Shown here in pieces: positions 11,441-22,900 of a DNA stretch of 64,000 nt (the first letter of the stretch is position 1; each line of letters starts with the position of its first letter). This DNA is from Cordia subcordata (lineage: Eukaryota; Streptophyta; Magnoliopsida; Boraginales; Cordiaceae): assembly GCA_028554755.1 (NCBI GenBank), contig JAPTOF010000005.1, positions 18,760,001 to 18,824,000 of the forward strand. The letters are read 5' to 3'. The position numbers and the translations under genes are program-made. The notes beneath the pieces were generated by a model. That model was given only the letters and a program-made list of their open reading frames with translations. It was not told the origin of the DNA and made no database searches.

Positions 11441-14400
11441 CTATGACGATGATGTGTCTGCAACACCACTCTCTTGAATCAGCTGGCAACACCAACAAGA
11501 AGGTGTTATTTAAGTAATTCTAAGTTAATGTGACGTAATAGTCATGACAAAGAATGATGAAGAATATAGAATGTGAGATGGTGTACCAAGGCGCCAACTT
11601 GTTCAAATGCTTCCATTACTTTTGGGTGTTCCTCATCTTCATACCCAACTTGCAGAATCCGGGGTCCATTCACCGACCAAAAAGCTCTTCGACCTGCTTC
11701 CTGAAAGCCAGTGAAGGGAAAAATCAATAAGATGTAAACAAAAGGCTACACCTGAAGGCTGAAAACATTTAAAATAAGAGGGGGATTATTGGTTGTCGAA
11801 AACAAGAGAGGAGAGTCCATAGGATTATGAAGAGCTCAAGTCAAGAATGGTTATCCAAATATACGGAGAAGACAGTTGGCTTCACTTACAAAAAGTAAGT
11901 TACCTGACATACCCTTTATATATCACACCATCTTAACACTTATTGTTTCATAGGAGCAAAGTCGGGGAAGGAGATGGGACCTTTAACAATCCAAGTAGTG
12001 AACATTATCAAGTTTATGGTAATAACAACTCTGAAATTTCCTCATCTTAGAAATTTAGAGTGATGCAAATCTTGCAATTTATGAAACCAACAGCGAGATT
12101 AGCTACACTTTTTATTCCTAACATAAGGTCGAGTATGTAAACACAGCTTGAACCCATAACAGAGAAATCAAAAAAACATATGATTAGCTTCCTATGTGCT
12201 GCTAGCATGGTTTTTGCACAGATCTGGTAAGATATGATGCCTTGAAAATGTAACCTGAAGTACAAGCAAATAGATGGCCTCCAAGGCTTGCACACGAATT
12301 TCAGGATCACTAAATGCTTCTCGCTCAATGGAGAGTGCACTTCCAAGCTCAAGTGGCATCTTAGATGTGTCTTGCTCACTGTAAATCTGTTGCATATGAA
12401 AACAAAAAACAGCCAATAAAAGAATTTACAGAATGTAGTGCACAAGAACAACTTTATAAACCCATATCTGTCTATTTTAATGGAAAGATAAGAATGAGGA
12501 TTGTAATGCACAAAGTAAAAGAATTAAGGAATATACTAGATTTTACTAGACAAGAAAGAGACTAAGCTGCGGAATTGGCATTGGGCAATGATGAACAAGT
12601 ACTTTGACTGATAAAAGCAAATCTTAAAGTTGCAGGATTATTAAATCGAAAGTTCAACAGAACTCAGAATCCCCAAAAACTCACACCTATAAGGAGGCAA
12701 TCTTCTCAATCTTAAAAATAAATTTTAATTATTCAGTTCCTGTTGCAAGAGAAAGAAAATTCATCCAGAGGCATGTTTCGCTAGACATCAAAAATATTCC
12801 GTCTTTCCTTACTATACTCATGAAGTTCTTGGCAATTTCCTTCTACTTTTCCTGATTCAATTACTTATCTTGACATAAAGGCCAAGCTCCTATTATTGCA
12901 TAGATAATAGCATTATTGCCCAACCATTTCTATCAATGCCTTAACTTTTGCTAGATTAAATCATAAGCTAGTCCATATAGAACTATAGATTGAAAGCAGA
13001 AGAGAACTTGATTTCAACTTATGAACATTTCCTTTGTGAAACACTGACGATGAAGAACATTCTTCTGCTTCAAGGGTTTTCTGACAGTCAAAAGAACTTG
13101 AAAAGTCAACAAGCACAAAAGAGATAAAGTGAAATTCTGTGTGATCTCATATTCCTTTTTCTTATCTAACTAGTTATCAGACTAGCACCCACAAAATCCC
13201 AAGACTAATGTGTAAAGAAAATCCCACGACTAGAGGACCTTATTTCCAGCAACAGGCAGAAGTAATGCTGGCCATAGAAACTCAGAAATAAGCAGTAGAT
13301 TTTGCAGCTGATTCTCGGCCTCAAAACAGCAGTTGCGAATAGTTCCAGAGACCTGAAATTGAATGGTTAATAAGACTTAATGAATCAATAAAAAGTTACA
13401 GCTACCTTTTTGCAGAGAATTTATTCCAATTTTCTCTGTGGAGAATTCACTTATATTTCTCAATCTGTTCTCTTTACAAGTGAAAGATGTCTCCAAACAC
13501 AACTATTCTATTATATATGGTCTCTCTAGCACTAAATTTTGGTGCAGGTGCTTGAAAAGTATTGCAGTGTTTTAGAAGCATAAATGCCTTTTCTTCATTT
13601 ATTTTTCACTATCTTTTAGTTCCACTCCTTCCCATTGTTTAGGAAGCCCGGGAAGAGTAGGAAGTGTAAAGTAAATGGGAAAGACTAAATTATAATCATA
13701 ATGTGGGTGCCAAATATGGCACATTTCCTGTTTAAATTTAAAAAAAAAATCAACAATTTCTAGATACTTCATACATTTCTTTTTTTTTTTTTTAATAACA
13801 AACCCCCCACCCTGTCGCAACCCCCGTCCCCCATAGGATTCGAACCCAGGCCATCACTCTTGGGGAGGTAATCTCAACCACTTGAGCTACCCCCTCGTCC
13901 CAATACTTGATACATTATTAAGAGGTACAATCAGCAGAAAAGGACAATAATTCAGCTTTCTCTATTCCCTGATTGTAACTCCTGAAAGTTAACTGCCATA
14001 TGTAACTTGGACACTGTTTCTAACAAGCACCTTAACATTGCCATGCGTTTCTTAGAAAACAAAACCAGCAAAAGAAAAAGAGAAAATCAAAACAGAAAAA
14101 AGATCATCATATCAGTGATGAAAGCTGAGGGGAACATATTGGCCAAGTTACCATCAAAATGAGACCAAGACCAAGATCTACCCTCTTTCCCAAAAAATTG
14201 CTTCATTAGTTAAAGATGTGCGCATGTTGCAGACAAAAGAAAAACCCAACTGACCAACTCAATGGAGTTCTCGGTGTGTAAGTAATAACCTTTAAAAACT
14301 GATCAGAGAGGAATTTTACAAAAAGAAAAAGAAGAGATGAGGTCAGCATGAATGATCATAAAAACATCCTATGCTATTCATTCATTTATAAAGAGTGTTG

Positions 14401-14444
14401 AGTCAATCCATTTCAATTTTGGAGGGAAATCGAGAGCGAGCGAG

Positions 14445-14484
<40 letters not shown>

Positions 14485-17072
14485 AGGGGGTTGGTGAGCG
14501 GACAGACACTGAAAAGAAACAAAATGGTGTAATCCAAAAAGCTGGAGTAGTGTATATATGTTATTCATGACAAATCCTGTATATAATACATACCCCCTTC
14601 CTTCGCACTGGGCTCTTGGAATCAAACTGCCTAATAATTTGCTTCAGAAGTCCTCGCTTGGGGTCCAATAGAAGTTTCCTTCCAGCTTCATTCTTTGAAA
14701 TGTTTACAAGTATAGAGGCCACATGTTCAAAAGGATCTTCTGTGAGATGTACAAAGCAAATAAGTTATGTAGCCCAAAAAGATCTCCTAGAAACAAATCA
14801 GATAGTCTGGCACCCAGTCTCAAACCAGATTCACTTGCCGCAACAGATTGGAATAAATAGGTCAACACAATTCTCAGTTAAAGAAACCATTCCATATGCT
14901 CTCATTATTAGGAGGCCAAAATCTTTCCTTACACGTGAAGCACTTTAAGGAGCAATTATTTAGTAGAGTACCTTTTCTTCCAATTCTCTTTTTTTCCCCC
15001 CTCTCTTCCCCCCCAAAAAGTATAAACGACAAAAGTTTCAGCACCTCATAAACCGGCATGTCAAGGGGGAAAAATCATATTTAGGCATTAAGAGTTTTGA
15101 ATGAATAAATTACCCTTATTCTCACTGGAAGATGTACAGAATGATCTTACAAGCTTCATTACATATAGGCCATGCATCTTTTCATCTCCAATCTGACAGC
15201 CAGGAACAAACATTGGATAATACATATCAGTAAACAAGAAGTAAGAAGCATGAGATGACAGAACATACAACAAACTTAATTACACAGACATATATACATT
15301 GAAAAGTAATTATTTCATTCTAGTTTGGTCTTACATCAAAAGCAAGAAAGATATTGAACAACAACATTTCAACCGTCAGAATGAGAAAGGCAACACTAAG
15401 AGCATGCAGTCATAAACATAAGGGCAGCACCTGAAGCAAAGAATCAATCCCAGAATCTAGTTGTGTGAGATTAACAAGAAACATGACCAGGAGTTGTGAA
15501 ATATCACAATCTTTCCTGAATAATGTGTCCATGGCAGTTTTTACCATCCCTATGTCAGCCATCTTTCCTGCCAAATCTGATTTCTGAGACAAATTTACCA
15601 GAGCTTCTGCTGCAGGTTCTGAGACCTCCTGCATAATTGTAGAACAATTGGTGTTAGCATGATGACACAACCACTGAGTTTCTCCATCGACATACTTACC
15701 CTCCACACTCTCCACAAGATCTAACCCCCTGAAAATATCAGTTTTCAGATACTAGATAATGCTCAAGATTCATCTAATTGAATATATAAGATTCTGGAAA
15801 ATCTGAGTGGGACAGAATAAACATGATCAGTGGTCAGGAATCTCACCAATACATACTACAAAGTCACTTTACTATGAACATGAAATTAAAGTATAAACAT
15901 AAGCAGTAACTGTCCTGAGAAGTTCATAGTAAGCCAATCAATGTGCTAAATTTTTTAAAATATCGATCATTTCTAAATACTTATTTGACAAGCTTGGTTT
16001 GTCACATGGACTGTGATAAACGACAGGAAAATGGGTAGAACACATTTTCTGCCTTCTTGTTTTCCTGGAGTTGCAGACTATCCCCTGTAATCTGAAGCTT
16101 GACAATAAGCTACTAAACCCCCTCTCTTGAGAAAAACCAAGCAATTTGCCCCTGTGTGTTATGTTTCAACACAGTGGCATTAACACTTAAAAAAGGCCCG
16201 TGTTTGTCTTCAAGGACAAGGAGTAGTATAACGTAAACCAAAGAAACTATGAAGCTGAAAAACGTAACATCTGTGGCCATAGTCAACTGGTAACTAGACG
16301 GGGGCAATACACAGTGTTATTTAAAGTTAGGCACTTCAATAGCTTATTTAGATAACTCCACCCCAGAGCATTAATCAGAACTTTAGAAAAACACGGGGAC
16401 AAAATGCACAAAACATCAAAACCTTATTCTCTGCCAAAAGCCGAGAAAGCGCAGGCAAAACAACATCAGAGTGCTTGCCCAGAGATGATAAACCCTCATC
16501 AGAACCAGTGTAATCTCGAACAATATTAGCAGCTGCTTTCTTCACCTGAATATTACCAAAAGTAAATAAATCATTCAAAAACAGTTAAAACAAACTATAT
16601 CACAAAAGAAACAAAGAAGGGATAATATTTACATTATTACATATGATTTTCCCAATATTCCAATTCACATTTGAATAAGCACTGACCCTAATCTAACATA
16701 ACTATTAGTTAAAATTGCAGCCCATTAAGCTCAATTTTGAGAAAATTCAAATTATATCAGCTGTAAATTGATTTGATGTAGATATGAAATCTTAACACAG
16801 TTCTTAAAACTTGAACATGAAACTCAACCTCCATTTGGACTGGCTTATTCTAATGAAAAAAATAACAACTTTTTCACAAAAAAAAAATTATTTGGATTGG
16901 ACACATTTACAGAAACTAAAAATTTTAACTTAAAAAAAAAGTACCTTTTTTTCAGAACTATACCCAAAAAGAAAAAAAAAAAAAACAAAAGAGATGAAGT
17001 ACAGGAGAAAAAGCTTACGGGAGGTGAAGGGGAAGAAAGGAAACCCAGTAGTTCTTCAAGCTCCGTCGCCAT
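11441..17072 (-). CDS. HGH1: HGH1-like ARM-repeat protein (nine exons)
   Basis: Exons: 17072-17019, 16545-16423, 15628-15431, 15192-15114, 14739-14594, 13352-13239, 12386-12255, 11700-11587, 11482-11441. They join in phase to 333 residues ending ADTSSS and TAG. The sequence is the conserved HGH1 (DUF383/DUF384) protein: MATELEELLGFLSSPSPPV, VSEPAAEALVNLSQKS, VSGTIRNCCFEAENQLQ, and the C-terminal block EHPKVMEAFEQVGALL. ARM-like helical repeats cover most of its length. In yeast, HGH1 is a cytosolic chaperone adaptor needed for folding of translation elongation factor 2; the plant role is inferred from this. The start is the only ATG in the first exon that fits the family N-terminus. All introns have GT-AG borders; intron 5 carries a SINE and an AG microsatellite. 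Confidence 0.92.
13778..13902 (-). mobile_element. tRNA-derived SINE with target-site duplication
   Basis: On the minus strand the element starts GGACGAGGGGGTAGCTCAAG, carries an A box (TAGCTCAAGTGG) and about 35 bases later a B box (GGTTCGAATCC) of the RNA polymerase III promoter, and ends in a poly-A tract. It is flanked by ATACTTCATACATT (13764-13777) and ATACTTGATACATT (13903-13916), a 14-base target-site duplication with one mismatch. These are the marks of a retroposed, tRNA-derived short element of about 125 bases. It lies in HGH1 intron 5, in the same orientation as the gene. Confidence 0.85.
14447..14480. repeat. (AG)n microsatellite in HGH1 intron 5
   Basis: About seventeen AG units, preceded by irregular GAGCGAGCGAGC. 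On the sense strand of HGH1 it is a CT tract. Confidence 0.9.
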
Positions 17073-19972
17073 TGTTTCTTTGCTCTCTCTTTCACACACC
17101 TCTACTACTCTTCTATGTGAAAATAATATGCGCCGCCATTTTTTGTGTACAACTTTTGCTAGGATTTACGACGTCGGATCAGTGGTTTAGAGTTTCCGCA
17201 CGCTGCGATTACCTTTTTTGTGTAGAAATATAAAATAAAAATAAAAATTGATAAAGTTGGGTTTCAAGTAAATGAGATTTTTTTTAAATATATATATATA
17301 TAGGGGGTATTTAAAAAATATTTGGAAAATTGCAAGTTGTCGAAATGATTGCATAGTTTTTCTCTAAAAGATATTTAGTAATTCTAAAACTAAATTCTCT
17401 TCTGATAGAATAATTATCTTTTCATCTTTTATTTTCCTCTATCGTCCCTTGAAGGAAAACTAGAAAATTTTGTAATTGTGTTTTGCATGACCTTTCAACA
17501 ATCAGCGTTTGTTATAATTTGCTTTTTTACTTGGAAATATATGATATGCATCAAAATATTACCTCAAATAAAAATGGATATGATAGATGAAATATCACCA
17601 TTTCACTATTATTAAATCAATTAATTTTTAAATATTACAAAATAATCAAAATCACGAGCCATTGAACCATTCAACCTCAGAAAGAAAAAAAATTAATTTT
17701 AGCCAGACAAAGGAACCCAAAATACATAACCTCGTCTTCAAATATTACAAGATAATCAAAATCACAAACGATCCAACCTCTTAAAATAAAAATTAATTTT
17801 AACCTCACGAAAAAGGATCCAAACTAATTATCCAACTCTGAATTGACACCTGTCCTGGAAAAGAGACAAGAATCTCAACATTTCCCAAAAGAGATATAAA
17901 AGAAAAAGCAAAAAGTCAAAGAACCAAAAAGGGAAGGGAAAGGGGGAAAAAGAAAAAGAAAACAAGATTACGCTGCTACTCGACGCGGCTCTTTGATCCC
18001 CTAGAAGGAAAAAAAACACAAAACGTATCTGAGATTTATCTGATGGGTGTCTGAGATTTCAACTATCCAATCAGGTAACTATAGATCTTCTTACCGAATG
18101 TGTAAAAACACACGATTTAGCTGATATTATGTATATGTATTTATACTCTTATATTTGTGCAAATTTAGATATATATGCATTTACGCAGCGTGTGATGCTG
18201 CTTTAAAGCTTTATTGTGTAAATTTTGAATCTTTCCAGAAAAGGGTGTCTGGAATGAATTGGAATTATCAAATTCATGCCCATTTAGTAAAAAGTTTAAA
18301 TCTTTTGGTTTTTGGATAGTTTTGGGGTGGAAATATCAAAAGTTTTTGGTTTTCAGTGATGGGCAAGATAGTTCATTTGTTATATAACACTTTGAGGTCT
18401 TTTTAAGGAAATGGGATCAATTGGATTTTGCTGAGAAGTATTTATTTTTATTTGCTTTGAGATTTCTTTGTGGATATGTACATGATTGAGCAATGTAGTC
18501 AGATCTATATAGCTGATCTCAACGCGTAGTTTGCTGAATGCTGTTGGACCAGTATTATTAGTCATCTAACTAATCAATTAGTAAGTGTATGAAAGATAGC
18601 TGTAAGATTGGTAAAGGAAAGGTGATAAGTTGTTCATATGATATGTTATATATATAAGAGAAATTGGAAAGAGCATGCAAATGACAGTTAGCTGCAAGAT
18701 AAGACAGATATGGGATTAGCATGAGATGGTTATATCTAAAACTAGGGGATGCATAGTTCCCTCTGCTAAGGTGACAGTTCGATTGCACATTAATGGGTAT
18801 GGAGGTCCACTTGTTGAATTGCATAAGAAAGTCTTGAGTGCAGGTTGGGGGCAGGGGTTTGCAATAACATAAATTGGATAAACCTCTAAGAAACTAAATT
18901 GCATGCTCCTAAGCTTATTTCCTCTTTTGGGTTCTGGGGATGAGATTTGGTTGTGGCACCATGGCTCCTGCTAGCACCAGCCGGTGATTGGAGTTTGTTT
19001 CTTACCTATTTGTTGTTTTCAAATGTTGATTGCTCCTGTTCCATATTTGGGGATGCAAATTTTTACAAGTTTTGAAGTGTGAGAATTTGGATTTTGTTAT
19101 TGGAACTTATTGAAGAAGATTGAATGTAATGGAGGTTTTACCATTAAAAATTTGATGCCCAAATCCATTCATTTCCATGAAGAACTTTACCGTGTGAGTG
19201 ATGTTAAAAACTTTTTAAGCACTCTTTCCCTGTGAAAGTGATTTAGGGATTGAGATGGGAATTCATCAGGCTTGAAGCCTCATGCTCAATGGTGGAGGTT
19301 TTGGAAGAAGTTAGTCTGAACTTGAAATGTATAAGCATTTTTGCAAAATTAACAATCTGCACTTGAAACCTTTTCAAGACACGATACATTGTTTCAAGAT
19401 TCTACAGATAAGTGGGTCAATCTCTAATTCTTAATTAATGCAAAAACAGCCTCTAATATGATGGACTTGCAAAGAGTATCTGTCTGTTAATAGCAGACTT
19501 TATGTTGCTATGGAGTCATCATGGCACTTCATCCACCCCGAAAGAGAAGCACTCTTTCTGTTTTTGTTGGGCATTGTTCCATACCACGAGTCTAATAATT
19601 TGGTATTTCTATATTTCTACCACAATACATGTCGACTTTCATAGAGCCAATCGAACGTCTTTAAGTTTTTCTTGAGCAGCAATTTGGAAAAAATTTCAGC
19701 AGGCTTCCGACATGTCATTTCAACAAAAGTTGGATTCTGCAAAAGTATTAAATGGTGTGTGTCACAGTAATTCCCTGTGACCATTGACAATGATGTGGAA
19801 AGTATTTTTATGTTGTAGTTTTATGCATTTGAGTTTTAATAGTTTTTTTTTATTTGATCTACCTTATTATATTGCAACTGTCTTGCAGATGATTAGGTTC
19901 TGTACAAAGAATTGGAAGGTACATTTTGATGGATTTTTATGAGAACAGTTCGGAATTGTTATTAGAGAGAAT
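17073..19972. promoter_or_regulatory. Divergent promoter region of HGH1 and the DUF616 gene
   Basis: HGH1 reads leftward from 17072 and the DUF616 gene reads rightward from 19973, so both promoters and leaders lie here. A likely untranslated first exon of the DUF616 gene ends near 18074 at CAATCAG|GTAACT, and the following leader intron would end at TTGCAG 19888. An AT run occurs near 17289-17301. No TATA box or transcription start can be fixed from sequence alone. Confidence 0.5.
17990..18074 (+). other. Candidate untranslated first exon of the DUF616 gene
   Basis: The sequence preceding a good donor (ATCAG|GTAACT at 18075) is followed by T-rich, intron-like sequence until an acceptor (TCTTGCAG) at 19888, immediately before the exon that holds the start codon. 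Plant genes of this kind often have a leader intron. The left border is a guess. Confidence 0.35.
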
Positions 19973-19976
19973 ATGA
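19929..19976 (+). promoter_or_regulatory. Upstream ORF overlapping the DUF616 start codon
   Basis: A 15-codon frame (MDFYENSSELLLERI) opens in the leader and stops with a TGA that overlaps the main ATG as ATGA. A second, earlier upstream frame of 17 codons runs 19889-19942 and overlaps this one. Ribosomes would have to pass both or reinitiate to translate the main protein. Whether they are translated is not known. Confidence 0.4.
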
Positions 19977-22900
19977 TCTATAAATCTGTAGCTCAAAGTG
20001 AGCACAATTCACGGAGTTCTCGTCGTGGGCGGAGGTTTGCTCGAATTTGTAAGCGAAGATTATTGGTTTGGGTGTTATCACTTGCTGTGGTTTTCTCTGT
20101 CTTCTTGGCAGTTTTTGGCTTTAAAATGCATAATAATGGTCAGTAACAATATTCTTTCACTCCATGATTTCACTGCGCTCTTTTTCAACCTTGTGTTGTT
20201 AGCGTTATGAAGCCGGTATTTTTCATAATGTTCTTATAGATAAACCGTCTCTTGACTTAGCTAGGCAACTCAAAGTTTTTGGCATCGAGTTTGATGCTTT
20301 AATTGAGGGCTTGAGGTTTTTGAACTTGATTAGCCGTTGTTAACTTGTAACTGCCCTTACATAATGAAATATATAGCTGATTCATGCATCTCTTTTGTCT
20401 TCTGCAGATAGATTAGAAGGTGGCATTCTGTCAATCAGAGAAGTGCGAGAAAACTTATCTGGTTTTAATGTTACTGAGAAACCAAAGAAGAAAACTCGCA
20501 GACCACGTAAGAATAACTTGATTGTTCTATGTTTTTATCAAGTCTCACTCCTGAAATTGATATTTAACTTCCCGAACCCAAGTTCATCTCAAGTTCCTCG
20601 CAGATTATTGTAAAATAATTCTTACAGAAATCACCTGGCAGAAGTAAGAGAAAGTAAATCAAATTTTAAATCATTTCAGATGCCTCTTCACTTGGTCACA
20701 AAAACTATGCTTTGAGTGGTCAAATTTTGCCAAATGATATGTGAATAGAGACTGCCATCCATTGGGAAATGCAATGTTAAATATAGTCCCCCGTTTCTCA
20801 AGTACCTGATAATCATGTTTCTCTTCTCAAAATGCTGTAGGTTTATGAGGTCATCTTGCTTCTGAAATATTATAAATATGTTGGGTGTCCGGTCAAAAGT
20901 GTTATAGAGAATGAGCTTTTGGCCCTTCTGATTTCAGTAAAGTTCTTTGTGAATTGGTCCTTTTGACATCTTAGCTTTAGCTGATCAATTGGGTGGCGAT
21001 CAAGTCAATATGAACTTCTGTAGGTGGCTGATATCAGTTATAACATCTGATGACAGCCTTTCCCCATTTGAACCAAGAAGAAGTAATTGTTAGTAGTAGA
21101 AATATGGTAATAGAATTATGGTAATAGAGTTATGACAATAGAGTTATGATAATTCTCCATTATGGTAAGCAGAGAAATAGGAAACTTTGTATGTTATAAA
21201 TATGGTCAAATACACAAGATGTATTAAGTCATTCTCTTCAATTTTAATATTTTATTTCTTTCAACATGGTATATAGAGTTAGGTCAAGACATTAGGGTTT
21301 CTTCAAAATACCCACCCACCTTCACAACCATAAAATCCACCAGAACACCCTGTCCAAAAAAAAAACTGTTCACGCGAGGCTACTGTTCGCGAGGTTACTG
21401 TTCATTCCGGTGAATTTTTTGTTTAATTTGTCCATGGTTTTGGTTTTTGTTGTCTACCTCTCTTAACCCAAAAAAAAAAACAGAGAGAGAGAGTGGGGAA
21501 TAGAGGAGTAACACTCCAATAGGGAAGATGTTATGACAGGTTGTTAGTGTGGTTGTTCCCTTTTTTTCTATACTTTATTAATTGGTCTTCTTGCCTTTCC
21601 CCTTTATATTGATTGAGTGTTGATGACTAGTATAGATCCCTTCAACGACACTACTAGTACTTCTACTACCGTTACTGAGTCTATTACCTCTGTTGTCGTA
21701 CCCACATTTAACGGCACCCCCACTATTACTACGACCAAATTCAATGGTCGAAATTACTCCTGCTGGTGTTTTGCTGTTACGTTATGGTTTTGAGGGCAAG
21801 ACTTGGAAGACCATTTACCTAACGATGTTCCAGCTACTTTGTCCGCTGCCAATAAACAGATTTGGGGGCGTGTTGATGCACAATTTACCAGTTTACTATT
21901 GCAATCCATTGAACCTGAATTACATGATATCTTTAGTGAGTGTCTTTCTTGTAAGGTTATATGGACTTTGGCGAAAGAGATGTATACCAGCAATGTTAGT
22001 CGCATCTATGATGTCGTCAATGATCTCCTCCGCATTCAGTTGGATGATCGTGGTCTTCAAGTTTATTTTGGTCGATTTCGACGTGCCATGTCTGAGTACA
22101 ATGATATCTTCCCTACTCATATTGATGTTGCACGAAAACAACGTGAACAATACTTTGTTGTGCTTATGCTTCGTGGCCTTCCTCCTCAGTACGAGTCTGT
22201 TCGATCTCAGATTCTTTCGGGACCAGAGCTACAGTCGTTTATTCGCGCCTTGATTGTACATCTATTGGGAATCCTGTTCAAAATCCGTCAAACCAATCCG
22301 CTTTGCTTGTCCAACCTCAGCCTGGTGGACGTCAAGATGATACTTCCCATGGTGGTCGTGCTCGTGGTGGTAATCGTGAAGGAGGGCGATCCGGTAATGC
22401 TTCTCGACCACAATGCACCTATTGTAACAAGTTGGGACATACTAAGGACAAATGCTGGGATTTGCACGGTCGACCCTCTAACAGTGCTAATGCCGCCCAT
22501 GTCAACAATGAAGAATCATCTTCGATAGCTTCGCCACCGCGACAAACCAACTCCAGTTATCCCACCTTTACCTTGTCTGAAGCAGAGTACAAGCATTATC
22601 TTCAGCTGCAAGCTTTGCAGCAAGCTGCCCAACCTTCCACTGCTTCATTTGCACATGTTTCCCCTACTACATTTGCTTATCTTTTACAGTTCTCATCCAG
22701 TACTGGTAAGTGGATTTTAGACTTTGGTGCTTTAGACCATATGAGCGGTAAACGTTCTCTTCTCTCTTCTATTCTACCCCCTAAATCGATCTCCCCGGTC
22801 AAACTTGCAAATGGTTCTTCCGCTACTGTGTCTGGTATTGGTTCGTCGTATACCACGTCCTCTATCTCCCTTTCTTCCGTTTTGTACCTTCCTGATTTCC

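Noticed and set aside
12047..12511. Minus-strand frame of 154 codons
   Set aside because: It overlaps HGH1 exon 7 in another frame and covers intron sequence; its composition is that of non-coding AT-rich DNA.
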